Source: Anaerolineaceae bacterium (GTDB taxonomy: Bacteria > Chloroflexota > Anaerolineae > Aggregatilineales > Phototrophicaceae). Taken from it: DNA of 19,498 bases. Positions 1-7,399 of the stretch are shown one piece after another. The position numbers and the translations under genes are program-made. Below the pieces are notes generated by a model, which worked only from the letters and a program-made list of their open reading frames with translations, was not told the origin of the DNA and searched no databases. The stretch spans positions 1-19,498 of the forward strand of contig JACKCH010000031.1 of assembly GCA_020634115.1 (NCBI GenBank), written 5' to 3'. Every line of letters begins with the position of its first letter. The first letter of the stretch is position 1.

Positions 1-8
1 AAGAAGGC

Positions 9-2129
9 ATGACGATGATCCATAAGAACACCATTCGATACAGTTTATATGCCGCCGCCGGTATTCTCATCCTGGCGCTGACCGGCATTTTTGGCAACTT
101 CGCCACGCGGACGGTCATCGGGGAAAGCATTACCTCCAGTACTGTTTTCCTGGTGGCGACGGTGGGTGGCGTGGGCTACTTTATGGCGAACCGGGGCGAA
201 GGTCTGGCTGCTAAAGTCGTGAACGGGTTGGTGGGCAGCCTGATCGTGGGCGGCGGACTGGCGCTGCTGCTGTTGCTCGAATCCGTGATTGACCTCACCT
301 TCATTTTTGTCAACCTTAGTCGTTTCCCGCTGAATGAAGAACTGCTGTTTGGGCAGGAACTCCTGCCCGGTGTACTGCTCTTCCTGGGAACGACTGCCGT
401 GATGGGGGTCTTGGCCGGGCTGCTTTCGGCCACACCCAGCCATGTGCAGGGTACGCTGGTCATCAGCGCGGCGGTGATGGCTGCTGTTGGCCTGCTGGTC
501 AACCAAGTGAACGGTGTCATCGCCCTGCCGGACGCGCTGGCGGTGGCTATCACCTTTGTGATTGGCTACATGATTGTTATGCCCGGCATGATGGTCATGT
601 TGGGGATTGGCACCGCCAGACTATCTATACCCGTACCGAACACGCAAAAATTTATCCCTCGGATGGGAATCGGCCTTATTGCCGGTATCGCCGCCGGAGT
701 GGTGCTGTTACTGCTCGCCAATGGTGGTGGGTTAGCGGAAAACGGCTGGATGCTGGGTACGGGCAATTCGCCGCGTATTCTGAGCCTGAGTGCGGATAAT
801 CCCGTTTTCTTCGTGCTGATTTTCGGCATTATCGGCGCGGCGGGCGCGTTGTTCGCGGTATCCCCGACGAACAGCCACAACGGCGCGTTAAATATCCCGC
901 TGGGGCTGGTGGTGCTGGGTCTGGTCAATGGCAAACGTGATATGTCGCCGGAACTGGCGTTGGTTATCTTCCTGATTGTGGCGGTAGTCACCTGGTTTAC
1001 CCCGACTCTCAGCAAACGGGCCAACCAGCAGTTCACCGAAATGCCGCGTCCACAGCAGCAAGGGACACAGCGTCTGAGCGGGGTGTTCGCTATTGTGGTG
1101 CTGCTGGTGCTGCCGATTTTCGCCGGGCAGTACATCACCAGTGTGCTTGACCTGGTTCTGATGTACATCATCATGGGCATCGGCCTGAATGTGATGATCG
1201 GGTACGCCGGGCTGCTTGACCTGGGCTATGTGGCGGCTTTCGCCATCGGCGCGTATACCGTTGGGCTGCTGATGACGCCCAGTCTGCTGACCTGCGGCGG
1301 GGTGAATCCCAAAGACATCGCCCCCGACCAGGTACAGCAGGTGTGTACCGGCGTGATGACCTTCTGGCAAGCGTGGCCGTTCGCCTTCCTCGCCAGCGGC
1401 ACGGTGGGCGTGCTGCTCGGTATCCCGGTGCTGCGGTTGCGCGGGGACTACCTGGCAATTGTGACACTCGGCTTTGGTGAGATTATCCGCCTGCTGGCGC
1501 TCTCCAATGACCTGAAACCGCTATTGGGCGCGGCACAGGGGATTTCCCCCATTCCGACCCCGGTGATTGACCTGCGTTCGATTGGTATCAACTTTAACGA
1601 ATCGCTTGGTAACTCAATCAGTATCTACTACCTTTTTATCGCCGGGGCGATGTTCGCGGCTTTCGTCGTCTACCGGCTGGCGAGTACGCGGTTGGGGCGT
1701 GCCTGGCGCTCGATGCGGGCGGATGAAGACGTAGCGCAGGCGATGGGTATTCATCTGGTGCGCAGCAAACTGCTGGCTTTCGGCATCAGCTCGGCTTTTG
1801 CCGGGATGGGCGGGGCGATTTTCGGTTCGTGGCTGCAAGGGATTTTCCCGAACAGCTTCACGCTGCTGGTTTCGATCAATGTCGTCAGCTTGATTATCAT
1901 CGGCGGCTTGGGGTCTATCCCTGGCGCGGTGGTCGGCTCGCTTATTCTGATCGGCCTGCCGGAAGTGCTGCGCGAGCTGCAGGACTACCGCCTGCTGGCA
2001 TTCGGTGCGCTGCTGGTGGTCGCCATGCTGCTCAAGCCGGATGGCCTGCTACCACCACCGGTACGCAGACTATCGGAGATCATCACCGAACACCGCGCCA
2101 AACAGCACCCGGAGGTGAGCCATGAGTGA
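9..2129 (+). CDS. livM: Branched-chain amino acid ABC transporter permease LivM with long N-terminal membrane extension
   Basis: Inner-membrane permease subunit of a high-affinity branched-chain amino acid importer. The LivM core lies in about residues 360-690. It shows the family-typical 'GDYLAIVTLGFGEIIRLL' stretch (about residues 480-500), the 'RSMRADEDVAQAMGI' cytoplasmic loop that contacts the ATPases, and 'GGLGSIPGAVVGS' near the end. Ordinary LivM proteins have about 300-420 residues; this one has about 704-706. The first ~350 residues are an extra hydrophobic region with roughly eight predicted membrane segments, whose family I do not recognise. Start: ATG at 9 would overlap an upstream stop as ATGA, as expected if livH ends at base 12. 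ATG at 15 is better spaced from AAGAAGG at 1-7. The 3' end overlaps livG by 8 bases. Function of the core is secure; the role of the extension is unknown. Confidence 0.93.
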   Translation: MTMIHKNTIRYSLYAAAGILILALTGIFGNFATRTVIGESITSSTVFLVATVGGVGYFMANRGEGLAAKVVNGLVGSLIVGGGLALLLLLESVIDLTFIFVNLSRFPLNEELLFGQELLPGVLLFLGTTAVMGVLAGLLSATPSHVQGTLVISAAVMAAVGLLVNQVNGVIALPDALAVAITFVIGYMIVMPGMMVMLGIGTARLSIPVPNTQKFIPRMGIGLIAGIAAGVVLLLLANGGGLAENGWMLGTGNSPRILSLSADNPVFFVLIFGIIGAAGALFAVSPTNSHNGALNIPLGLVVLGLVNGKRDMSPELALVIFLIVAVVTWFTPTLSKRANQQFTEMPRPQQQGTQRLSGVFAIVVLLVLPIFAGQYITSVLDLVLMYIIMGIGLNVMIGYAGLLDLGYVAAFAIGAYTVGLLMTPSLLTCGGVNPKDIAPDQVQQVCTGVMTFWQAWPFAFLASGTVGVLLGIPVLRLRGDYLAIVTLGFGEIIRLLALSNDLKPLLGAAQGISPIPTPVIDLRSIGINFNESLGNSISIYYLFIAGAMFAAFVVYRLASTRLGRAWRSMRADEDVAQAMGIHLVRSKLLAFGISSAFAGMGGAIFGSWLQGIFPNSFTLLVSINVVSLIIIGGLGSIPGAVVGSLILIGLPEVLRELQDYRLLAFGALLVVAMLLKPDGLLPPPVRRLSEIITEHRAKQHPEVSHE

Positions 2130-2934
2130 GATTATCCTGAATGCCCGCGCCGTCACCAAACGGTTTGGCGGGCTGACAGCAGTTCGTACTATGGATTTGC
2201 AGGTTCCGCGCGGTTCGATTGCCAGTCTGATTGGCCCGAATGGGGCGGGCAAGACCACGTTTTTTAACTGCGTGACCGGCTTCTATAACCCGGAGGAGGG
2301 CGAAATCATCTTTGAAGGTCGCCCGATTAAAGGGTTGCGGCCTGACCAGATTACGCAGCGCGGTATCACCCGCACTTATCAGAACATCCGGCTTTTTAAT
2401 GGCATGACCGCCTTGGAGAATATCCTGGTCGGGATGCACACCAAGCTGACCGCTAACCCGATTGAGTCCATCATCGGTACGCCGCGCATGAAACGCGAGG
2501 AGTTCGCCGCGCTGGAAGAGGCGATGCGGTTGGTTGAGTTTGTGGGACTCAGTGGCATGGAGGACTTGTTGGCGGAAAACCTGCCTTACGGGTTGCAGCG
2601 CCGCCTGGAAGTGGCGCGGGCGTTGGCGTCCAAACCCCGGCTGCTGCTGCTGGACGAACCCACTGCAGGGATGAACCCACAGGAAACCGACGCGATGATG
2701 CGCTTTATCCGGCGGCTGCGGGATGAACTCGGTCTGACGATTTTCCTGATCGAGCATGACATGCGGCTGGTGATGAATGTCTCCGACCAGGTGAGCGTGA
2801 TGGATTACGGCAAGAAGATTTCCGAAGGCACGCCCGCCGAAGTCCAGCGCGACCCGAAGGTGATTACGGCCTACCTTGGCTCTGGCCCGGAGGATGAAGA
2901 ACTGCTCGAAGATAGTGAGGTTGCGGAATCATGA
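2122..2934 (+). CDS. livG: Branched-chain amino acid ABC transporter ATP-binding protein LivG
   Basis: Cytoplasmic ATPase that, paired with LivF, drives branched-chain amino acid import through LivH/LivM. The 270-residue protein has Walker A GPNGAGKTT (residues 38-46), the Q-loop region 'TRTYQNIRLF', a LivG-style signature YGLQRRLEVARAL (from about residue 156), Walker B LLLLDEP (174-180) and an H-loop His at 212. The segment 'FNGMTALENILVGMH' after the Q-loop is typical of LivG. The signature has Leu where most LivG proteins have Gln (YGQQR). The start is supported by GGAGGTG about 5 bases upstream. The gene overlaps livM by 8 bases and its stop overlaps the livF start (ATGA), so translation is probably coupled. 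The C-terminus carries an acidic tail (PEDEELLEDSEVAES). Confidence 0.95.
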   Translation: MSEIILNARAVTKRFGGLTAVRTMDLQVPRGSIASLIGPNGAGKTTFFNCVTGFYNPEEGEIIFEGRPIKGLRPDQITQRGITRTYQNIRLFNGMTALENILVGMHTKLTANPIESIIGTPRMKREEFAALEEAMRLVEFVGLSGMEDLLAENLPYGLQRRLEVARALASKPRLLLLDEPTAGMNPQETDAMMRFIRRLRDELGLTIFLIEHDMRLVMNVSDQVSVMDYGKKISEGTPAEVQRDPKVITAYLGSGPEDEELLEDSEVAES

Positions 2935-3646
2935 CGCTGCTGGAAATTTGGGATATTCATACCTACTACGGCAAGATTCACGCCCTCAAGGGGATTTCGC
3001 TCACGGTAGACGAGGGCGAAATCGTGACGCTGATCGGCGGGAATGGCGCGGGCAAAACGACGACGCTCAACACCATCAGCGGGATCACCCCGGCGGCGGA
3101 AGGGCAGGTCATCCTCAACAGCGAGGACATCACCCTGGTGCGCCCGCACGAGATCGTGATGCGCGGCGTGATTCAGTCCCCGGAAGGGCGCAAGATTTTC
3201 ACCCGCCTGACGGTGACGGAGAACCTGAAATGGGCGCGTTCGCCCGGAACGATGCGGCGGGCATCAAGCGCGATATGGACTATGTGTTTGACCGCTTCCC
3301 GCGTTTGTTGGAACGGCGCACGCAGTTGGGCGGCACGCTTTCCGGCGGCGAACAGCAGATGCTGGCGATTGGCCGGGCGTTGATGGGCAAACCGCATATT
3401 CTGCTGTTGGACGAGCCTTCCATGGGGTTAGCGCCGCTGCTGGTCAAGCAGATTTTCGACGTGGTGACTTACCTGAACACCGAGAATCACACGACGATTC
3501 TGCTGGTGGAGCAGAATGCGCGGATGGCGCTTTCGATTGCGAACCGGGCGTATGTGCTGCAATCGGGCGCGATCACCCACGCCGATACCGCCGAGGCTCT
3601 GCAACACGACGAAAGCATCATTGAGGCCTACCTGGGCGGGCATTAG
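2931..3646 (+). pseudogene. livF: LivF ATP-binding protein, broken by a -1 frameshift in an A run
   Basis: Second ATPase of the branched-chain amino acid importer. Residues 1-100 read from ATG 2931 and include Walker A GGNGAGKTT (36-44) and 'PEGRKIFTRLTVTENL'. At AAA 3228-3230 the reading frame is lost. The rest of the protein continues in the -1 frame, starting with MGAFARND at 3230, then signature LSGGEQQ, Walker B ILLLDEPSMGLAP and H-loop LLVEQNA, and ends at 3646. Adding one A to the run restores a continuous protein of about 238 residues, the usual LivF length. Everything on both sides is well conserved, so this is either a very recent mutation or a sequencing/assembly indel in a homopolymer. 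ATG 3230 also has GGAG eight bases upstream, so a separate C-terminal fragment could be made. No classic slippery heptamer is present. Confidence 0.9.
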
Positions 3647-3676
3647 CCGGGCGATCCAATCATACGTTTGGTGGTA

Positions 3677-3696
3677 GGGCGCACGGCGGTGCGCCC
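3677..3696. repeat. GC-rich perfect hairpin between livF and the ATL gene
   Basis: The arms GGGCGCAC (3677-3684) and GTGCGCCC (3689-3696) pair perfectly over 8 bp around the loop GGCG. TTAC follows the right arm and GTA precedes the left arm, so the palindrome extends with one bulge. There is no T run, so it is a weak candidate for an intrinsic terminator of the liv operon. The composition 'GTAGGGCG...CGCCCTTAC' resembles the palindromic element at 14826-14890 and may belong to a dispersed repeat family. Confidence 0.6.
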
Positions 3697-3701
3697 TTAC
3701 T

Positions 3702-4175
3702 ATGGATAGGATTCACGATGACCAATCTACCCCCGATTCACAGGCGTTCTTCCAGACGGTGTGGCTTATCGTCCGGCAGATTCCGGCGGGCGTGGTCAGT
3801 ACCTACGGCCAGATTGCTTCCATGATTTCCCCGCCGGAAAACGTGAGCGATGCCGACTACAAACGGTTCGGTGCGATCTGGGTGGGCAAGGCCATGAACG
3901 CCATCTCCGCGACGGATACGGCGGATGTCCCCTGGCAGCGGGTCATCAACAGTCAGGGCGGAATCAGTCTTCCAGCGGGCAGCCGGGCCGCCGTTGAACA
4001 GCGCCGACGCCTGGAAGCGGAGGGACTCGCCTTTGATCCGCGCGGACGTATCCACCTGGATACCGCCGGATGGGAAGGGCCGGATGCCGAGTGGTTAGCG
4101 GTACACGGTTTGCTGCCGCCTGTCTCCCTGCGGAAAACACCCCCGGACACCCCGAACCAGCTTACCCTGTTTTAA
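3702..4175 (+). CDS. Alkyltransferase-like protein (ATL), MGMT-fold DNA-binding repair protein
   Basis: The 157-residue protein belongs to the O6-methylguanine-DNA methyltransferase DNA-binding-domain family. It has the recognition-helix stretch 'GVVSTYGQIASMI' (about residues 30-42, with Tyr35 at the base-flipping position) and 'VPWQRVINSQGGIS' (76-89). In true methyltransferases the second motif is PCHR with the alkyl-accepting Cys. Here Trp78 replaces the Cys, which is the hallmark of ATL proteins. ATLs cannot remove alkyl groups; they bind O6-alkylguanine and recruit nucleotide excision repair. The position of the usual arginine finger (…AMRxNP in the family) reads 'GKAMNAISA', so the finger may be missing or displaced. 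The start at 3702 has no good ribosome binding site but leaves the expected short N-terminus. The gene stands alone downstream of livF. Confidence 0.88.
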   Translation: MDRIHDDQSTPDSQAFFQTVWLIVRQIPAGVVSTYGQIASMISPPENVSDADYKRFGAIWVGKAMNAISATDTADVPWQRVINSQGGISLPAGSRAAVEQRRRLEAEGLAFDPRGRIHLDTAGWEGPDAEWLAVHGLLPPVSLRKTPPDTPNQLTLF

Positions 4176-4188
4176 ACCGAGAAATGAA

Positions 4189-4216
4189 AAGGGAGCACCC
4201 ATATCGGCACTCCCTT
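4189..4216. terminator. Probable bidirectional terminator between convergent ATL and moeB genes
   Basis: The arms AAGGGAG (4189-4195) and CTCCCTT (4210-4216) flank a 14-base loop. On the minus strand the stem is followed by CTTTTCATTTC, so it fits best as the terminator of the minus-strand operon. It also lies 14 bases after the plus-strand ATL stop. Confidence 0.6.
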
Positions 4217-4223
4217 ACACATC

Positions 4224-4243
4224 AGGCATGAACGATCATGCCT
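4224..4243. other. Perfect 8-bp hairpin immediately 3' of moeB
   Basis: AGGCATGA (4224-4231) and TCATGCCT (4236-4243) are exact inverted copies around ACGA. The hairpin sits 24 bases after the moeB stop, in front of the hairpin at 4189-4216 in minus-strand order. It has no T run of its own. It may help terminate the transcript or protect its 3' end. Confidence 0.5.
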
Positions 4244-4266
4244 CTGCGCTGATTCTCGGATTCTGC

Positions 4267-5508
4267 CTAATATTGCGGCAGGGATGGGTCAACCTCGTCC
4301 GCCCATGCCAGGATACCGCCGGTAATGTTTACCAACCGGTTCTTGTATCCGGCCTCCCATAGGAAGCGAATCGAGTCCGCGCTGCGTTTCCCGCTGCGGC
4401 AGAGTAGAGCGATTTCGCGGTCATCCGGGATTTGCGCCAGCGTAGACTCGTCGCGTAACTTGCGCCCGGCCAGCAGCGCGTTCTTCGCCGCCTGAATATC
4501 ACCTTTCGGGATTTTCAGCACATTTTCCATTGGCAGCGAGACAATCTCCCATTCATGTGGGTCACGCACATCAATAATCAGGATGTCCTCGCCCGCATCC
4601 AGTCGCGCCTTCAGTTTGGTGGGGCTGATCTCCGGCACAGGTATTTCCGCTCCGTTGCTGCTCTGGTAACTGCTGTGGTCATGGGCGGGCATCCCACAAA
4701 ACTGTTCATAGTCAATCAGTTCGACCTCATCTTGCGGCACACCGCAGACCGGGCAGTGCGGGTCTTTCCGCAGTTTGAGAGTCGTGAAACTCATTTCCAG
4801 CGCGTCGTAGAGCAGCATCCGCCCGATCATCGGGTCGCCAATGCCGAGCAGCAGCTTAATCGCCTCGGTTGCCTGGAGCGTGCCAATCGTCCCCGGCAAA
4901 ATGCCGAGTACGCCGCCCTCGGCGCAGCTTGGTACCAGTCCCGGCGGGGGCGGGGTGGGGAATAGGCAGCGGTAGCACGGCCCCTCTTTGGCGTAAAACA
5001 CGCTCAACTGTCCCTCGAAACGGAAGATACTGCCGTAGACATTCGGCTTGCCCAGCTTGACACAGGCGTCGTTCACCAGGTAGCGCGTCGGGAAGTTATC
5101 TGTCCCGTCAATAATCACGTCGTAAGGCGCGAACAGTTCCAGCGCGTTGGCTGAAGTCAGCGGCACGTTAAAGGTGTCTATCTGCACATGCGGGTTGATA
5201 TCCAACATGCGCTTCTTGGCGCTTTCTATTTTGAGGACACCCACGCTGCTCTCGCCGTGAATCACCTGGCGCTGCAAGTTGGTTTCATCCACTACGTCAT
5301 AATCCACCAGTCCGATTCGCCCGATTCCGGCAGCGGCCAGGTACAGGGCGAGCGGACTGCCTAATCCGCCTGTGCCGATCAACAGCACGCTGGCGGCCTT
5401 CAGTTTGCGCTGCCCCTCGATGCCGACTTCCGGCATAATCAGGTGGCGGCTGTAGCGTCGGATTTCCTCATTGGTCAGTTCTACGGTTGTATTGACCAGT
5501 GGTAACAT
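4267..5508 (-). CDS. moeB: MoeB/ThiF-type adenylyltransferase fused to a rhodanese domain (MoeZ/MoeBR type)
   Basis: E1-like enzyme that adenylates the C-terminal Gly-Gly of a ThiS/MoaD-type sulfur carrier; its rhodanese domain then delivers sulfur to form a thiocarboxylate. The 413-residue protein has an N-terminal ThiF/MoeB domain (about 10-265). This contains nucleotide-binding GTGGLG (45-50), 'DYDVVDETNLQRQ' (69-81), 'GTDNFPTRY' (135-143), zinc-binding pairs CYRC (178-181) and CPVC (252-255), and Cys195 in 'PSCAEGGVLG'. The C-terminal rhodanese domain (about 290-413) has active-site loop CRSGKRS (370-376). The layout matches mycobacterial MoeZ and eukaryotic MOCS3/Uba4; E. coli MoeB lacks the rhodanese part. 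GGGAG lies about 10 bases before ATG 5508. It is the last gene of the minus-strand cluster, 49 bases after the thioredoxin gene. Confidence 0.93.
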   Translation of the reverse strand: MLPLVNTTVELTNEEIRRYSRHLIMPEVGIEGQRKLKAASVLLIGTGGLGSPLALYLAAAGIGRIGLVDYDVVDETNLQRQVIHGESSVGVLKIESAKKRMLDINPHVQIDTFNVPLTSANALELFAPYDVIIDGTDNFPTRYLVNDACVKLGKPNVYGSIFRFEGQLSVFYAKEGPCYRCLFPTPPPPGLVPSCAEGGVLGILPGTIGTLQATEAIKLLLGIGDPMIGRMLLYDALEMSFTTLKLRKDPHCPVCGVPQDEVELIDYEQFCGMPAHDHSSYQSSNGAEIPVPEISPTKLKARLDAGEDILIIDVRDPHEWEIVSLPMENVLKIPKGDIQAAKNALLAGRKLRDESTLAQIPDDREIALLCRSGKRSADSIRFLWEAGYKNRLVNITGGILAWADEVDPSLPQY

Positions 5509-5557
5509 GCGTTTATCTCTCCCTCTCTGATGTGCATGGGGCGGATTGTGGGATAGG

Positions 5558-5968
5558 CTACTCGACCAAACCCGCCAGTTGTTGTTTCAGTTTGTCGGTA
5601 CGGGTCACGCCATAATTCACCGTTTGCGGCTTACCACGCTTATCCAGAATAAATGTGGTGGGAGCGGAAAACACGCCCCAGCGCCGTGCGGCAGCCGGGT
5701 CTTGGATGGCATCCACCTGGATAATCTGAATCGCGTCACCCAACTCGGTTTGCAGTTTTTCCAGGGCCGGCTCCTGCTGCGTTTTGCAGGGCATACAGCC
5801 CGGCAGCGTGAAGTAGAGGATGGCCGGAATGTTAGGCTTCAACGCACTCAGCAGTGGATCATGCGCTGCTTTGACCGCCACCCGCCGCAGATGATAGCGA
5901 CGTAGGATGATATAGGCAATAAAACCGATAGCGAGGATAATGCCGAAAGTCAGGACGCGCTCAAACAT
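5558..5968 (-). CDS. Membrane-anchored thioredoxin-like protein
   Basis: The 136-residue protein has one N-terminal membrane helix (about residues 5-22) followed by basic residues RRYHLRR, then a thioredoxin fold. The active site is GCMPC (Cys58, Cys61) after 'AILYFTLP', and the cis-proline motif SAPTTF places Pro103 opposite it. The basic residues right after the helix suggest that the domain faces the cytoplasm by the positive-inside rule, though this is only inference. It probably reduces disulfides or persulfides. GGGAG lies 8 bases before ATG 5968, and the DUF4395 gene ends 21 bases upstream, so the two are probably co-translated. The neighbours suggest a role in sulfur transfer or in keeping the pathway cysteines reduced. 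Confidence 0.87.
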   Translation of the reverse strand: MFERVLTFGIILAIGFIAYIILRRYHLRRVAVKAAHDPLLSALKPNIPAILYFTLPGCMPCKTQQEPALEKLQTELGDAIQIIQVDAIQDPAAARRWGVFSAPTTFILDKRGKPQTVNYGVTRTDKLKQQLAGLVE

Positions 5969-5989
5969 GATGGGTCTCCCAGGTTGATT

Positions 5990-6454
5990 TTAGTTCTGGT
6001 CGGTTAGCTGAACCTGCGCGAAGCCCGGCACACCCAGCCGGTTAAGCTGGTAGTACATCCAGCAGCCCAGGCAGAAGTTCCCCCAGAAATTCAGGTTTGC
6101 CAGGGCGACCACAATCCCTACCAGCACCCAGGCAACGACTGGCGCACCGGTCAACAGCGCGACCAGCGCCACACCGTTAAAAATCGCTCCTACCAGCATC
6201 GCAAAACGATGCGGTTCGGGGTGGTCAGGGATGACATGGGGGTGAACCAGCCCACTGGGTCGGATAACATGCTGATAAAGCAAACGATACGGCGCGAAGG
6301 GTGCGTCTAACGCGCCGAGAATCTGGGCGAGTGCCACCAGCCCCACCAACATGGGGCTATCCAGCACAAACGCCAGTACCAGCAGGATAATTGTTGCAGC
6401 CTGCCCGGTTTTTAGCCCGGTGTAGTCTATTTTGCGGATCGTTTCAACTGTCAT
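5990..6454 (-). CDS. DUF4395 family integral membrane protein
   Basis: The 154-residue protein has about four hydrophobic segments (about 18-50, 86-102, 104-122 and the start of 123-135). It carries the DUF4395 hallmarks 'DHPEPHRFA' (77-85), preceded by 'RLLYQHVIRPSGLV', and a conserved FCLGC near the end of the last hydrophobic stretch (Cys128, Cys131). The family has no established biochemical function. In my recollection it is often encoded beside thioredoxin-like proteins and sulfurtransferases, as here. The CxxC at the membrane edge could exchange disulfides with the adjacent thioredoxin (inference). The start is supported by GAGGGAGAAG upstream of ATG 6454. The gene lies 85 bases after the GNAT gene, with a hairpin in the gap. 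Confidence 0.85.
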   Translation of the reverse strand: MTVETIRKIDYTGLKTGQAATIILLVLAFVLDSPMLVGLVALAQILGALDAPFAPYRLLYQHVIRPSGLVHPHVIPDHPEPHRFAMLVGAIFNGVALVALLTGAPVVAWVLVGIVVALANLNFWGNFCLGCWMYYQLNRLGVPGFAQVQLTDQN

Positions 6455-6505
6455 GACTCTTCTCCCTCTCGTGAATGTTCAAACAGTCGTATTTCTGATT
6501 GTTTC

Positions 6506-6539
6506 CGGGTTTGCTTCCCTGCGATTGAAAACAAACCCG
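6506..6539 (-). other. Stem-loop in the gap between the GNAT and DUF4395 genes
   Basis: CGGGTTTG (6506-6513) and CAAACCCG (6532-6539) form a perfect 8-bp stem with an 18-base loop, directly after the minus-strand GNAT stop. No T run follows on the minus strand, so readthrough with RNA processing or stabilisation is more likely than full termination. Confidence 0.5.
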
Positions 6540-7064
6540 CTATCCGGCCAGTGTCCGGATGTCCTGCCAGCCATAGGCGACTTCCAGCAGGGGCGTACCG
6601 CCGATCTCCACCGTTTTCTCGTGTATATATTGGCCGCCCAGCGCCTCGTAGAATCGTCTTGCCGAGTCATTGGCCGCTAACACCCACACCAGCATTGTCC
6701 GGTAATCGTGGGTCAGCAGCCATTGGGCGCAGGCCCGCATCAGCGCCCGACCTGCTCCTTTGCGCTGTGCCGCCTGCAACAGATAGATCGCGTAGACCTC
6801 CCCGGTGTAACCCGGTGTGTCATCATGTTCCGGCCCGGCACAGGCAAAGCCGATAATCTGGCCGGGAATGTCCTCCGCGACGTACAGCACCGAACGCCAC
6901 GCCGGATTGTCCAGATTGCGTCCCCACTTCGCCGCCCGGTCTTCGTAACGGAGCTGTGTCAGGTGGTCATGTGGCACGATTCCAGCATACGAGGTGCGCC
7001 AGCTATCCACCTGGACGCGGGCAACCGCCATTGCATCATCCCGGTGTGCCGGGCGAATAATCAT
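6540..7064 (-). CDS. GNAT family N-acetyltransferase
   Basis: Acetyl-CoA-dependent acetyltransferase of 174 residues; the substrate is unknown. It starts with the common GNAT opening 'IIRPAHRDDAMAVARVQVDSW'-like strand and helix. Motif A reads 'GEVYAIYL' (88-95) followed by the pyrophosphate-binding loop QRKGAGR (100-106). Motif B reads 'NDSARRFYEALGG'. Length is normal for the family and the fold looks complete. ATG 7064 lies two bases after the sulfur carrier stop with no clear ribosome binding site, so translation is probably coupled. In a cysteine-forming cluster one may think of serine acetylation, but serine acetyltransferase (CysE) has a different, left-handed beta-helix fold. This gene should not be called CysE. 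Confidence 0.88.
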   Translation of the reverse strand: MIIRPAHRDDAMAVARVQVDSWRTSYAGIVPHDHLTQLRYEDRAAKWGRNLDNPAWRSVLYVAEDIPGQIIGFACAGPEHDDTPGYTGEVYAIYLLQAAQRKGAGRALMRACAQWLLTHDYRTMLVWVLAANDSARRFYEALGGQYIHEKTVEIGGTPLLEVAYGWQDIRTLAG

Positions 7065-7066
7065 GG

Positions 7067-7336
7067 TTAGCCGCCCGCGATAGTCGGGACAATCCGCAGT
7101 TGGTCGTCCGGCTCGACATCGGTGTTCAGCCCATCCATAAAACGGGTGTCCTCGTCGCCCAGGAAGATGTTGACGAAGTTACGCAGCTCGTCTCCGTTGA
7201 ACAGGTGTGTACGCAGGTCAGGGTACTGATTGACCAGCGCATTCAGAACTTCACCGACGGTTTCCCCGGTGACAGATACCTGGGACTGATTGTCGGTGTA
7301 GGGACGCAGCGGCGTTGGGATCTTGATATTCGGCAC
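7067..7336 (-). CDS. CysO-like sulfur carrier protein (MoaD/ThiS family)
   Basis: Small ubiquitin-like sulfur carrier of 89 residues that ends in 'RIVPTIAGG'. The C-terminal Gly-Gly is the site adenylated by MoeB-type enzymes and turned into a thiocarboxylate. The pattern 'IPTPLRPYTDNQSQV…FVNIFLGDEDTRF…GLNT' closely follows mycobacterial CysO as I recall it, more than MoaD or ThiS. I chose GTG 7336 because AAAAGGAG lies 9 bases upstream (7346-7353). The frame stays open to ATG 7399, but that would add an unlikely N-terminus and overlap a hairpin. The gene sits between the JAMM peptidase and GNAT genes, with MoeB-rhodanese in the same cluster. No cysteine synthase (CysM) that would use the thiocarboxylate is visible here. 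Confidence 0.88.
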   Translation of the reverse strand: MPNIKIPTPLRPYTDNQSQVSVTGETVGEVLNALVNQYPDLRTHLFNGDELRNFVNIFLGDEDTRFMDGLNTDVEPDDQLRIVPTIAGG

Positions 7337-7399
7337 GATTGGGTTCTCCTTTTGCCAGGTTGATGATGTGATGGGTGGCGATGGCCGATTAGCCATCAA

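Noticed and set aside
888..1370. Long antisense reading frame inside livM
   Set aside because: It lies entirely opposite a strongly conserved permease and has low-complexity, His/Gln-rich composition typical of a GC-driven shadow frame.
2876..3229. Continuous plus-strand frame before the livF junction (arginine- and histidine-rich)
   Set aside because: Only the part from 3230 onward encodes LivF. The earlier part is out-of-frame translation of livG and livF with no domain similarity.
3228..3232. Programmed -1 ribosomal frameshifting in livF
   Set aside because: There is no X-XXY-YYZ slippery heptamer, and no clear downstream stimulatory structure was seen. LivF is normally not frameshifted, so a mutation or sequence error is simpler.
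6540..7064. GNAT protein as the serine acetyltransferase of cysteine synthesis
   Set aside because: The motifs are those of the GNAT fold; CysE has a hexapeptide-repeat fold.
7337..7399. Extended N-terminus for the sulfur carrier from ATG 7399
   Set aside because: GTG 7336 has a well-placed AAGGAG and gives the family-typical length. The extension is Pro/Ser-rich and starts beside a hairpin.
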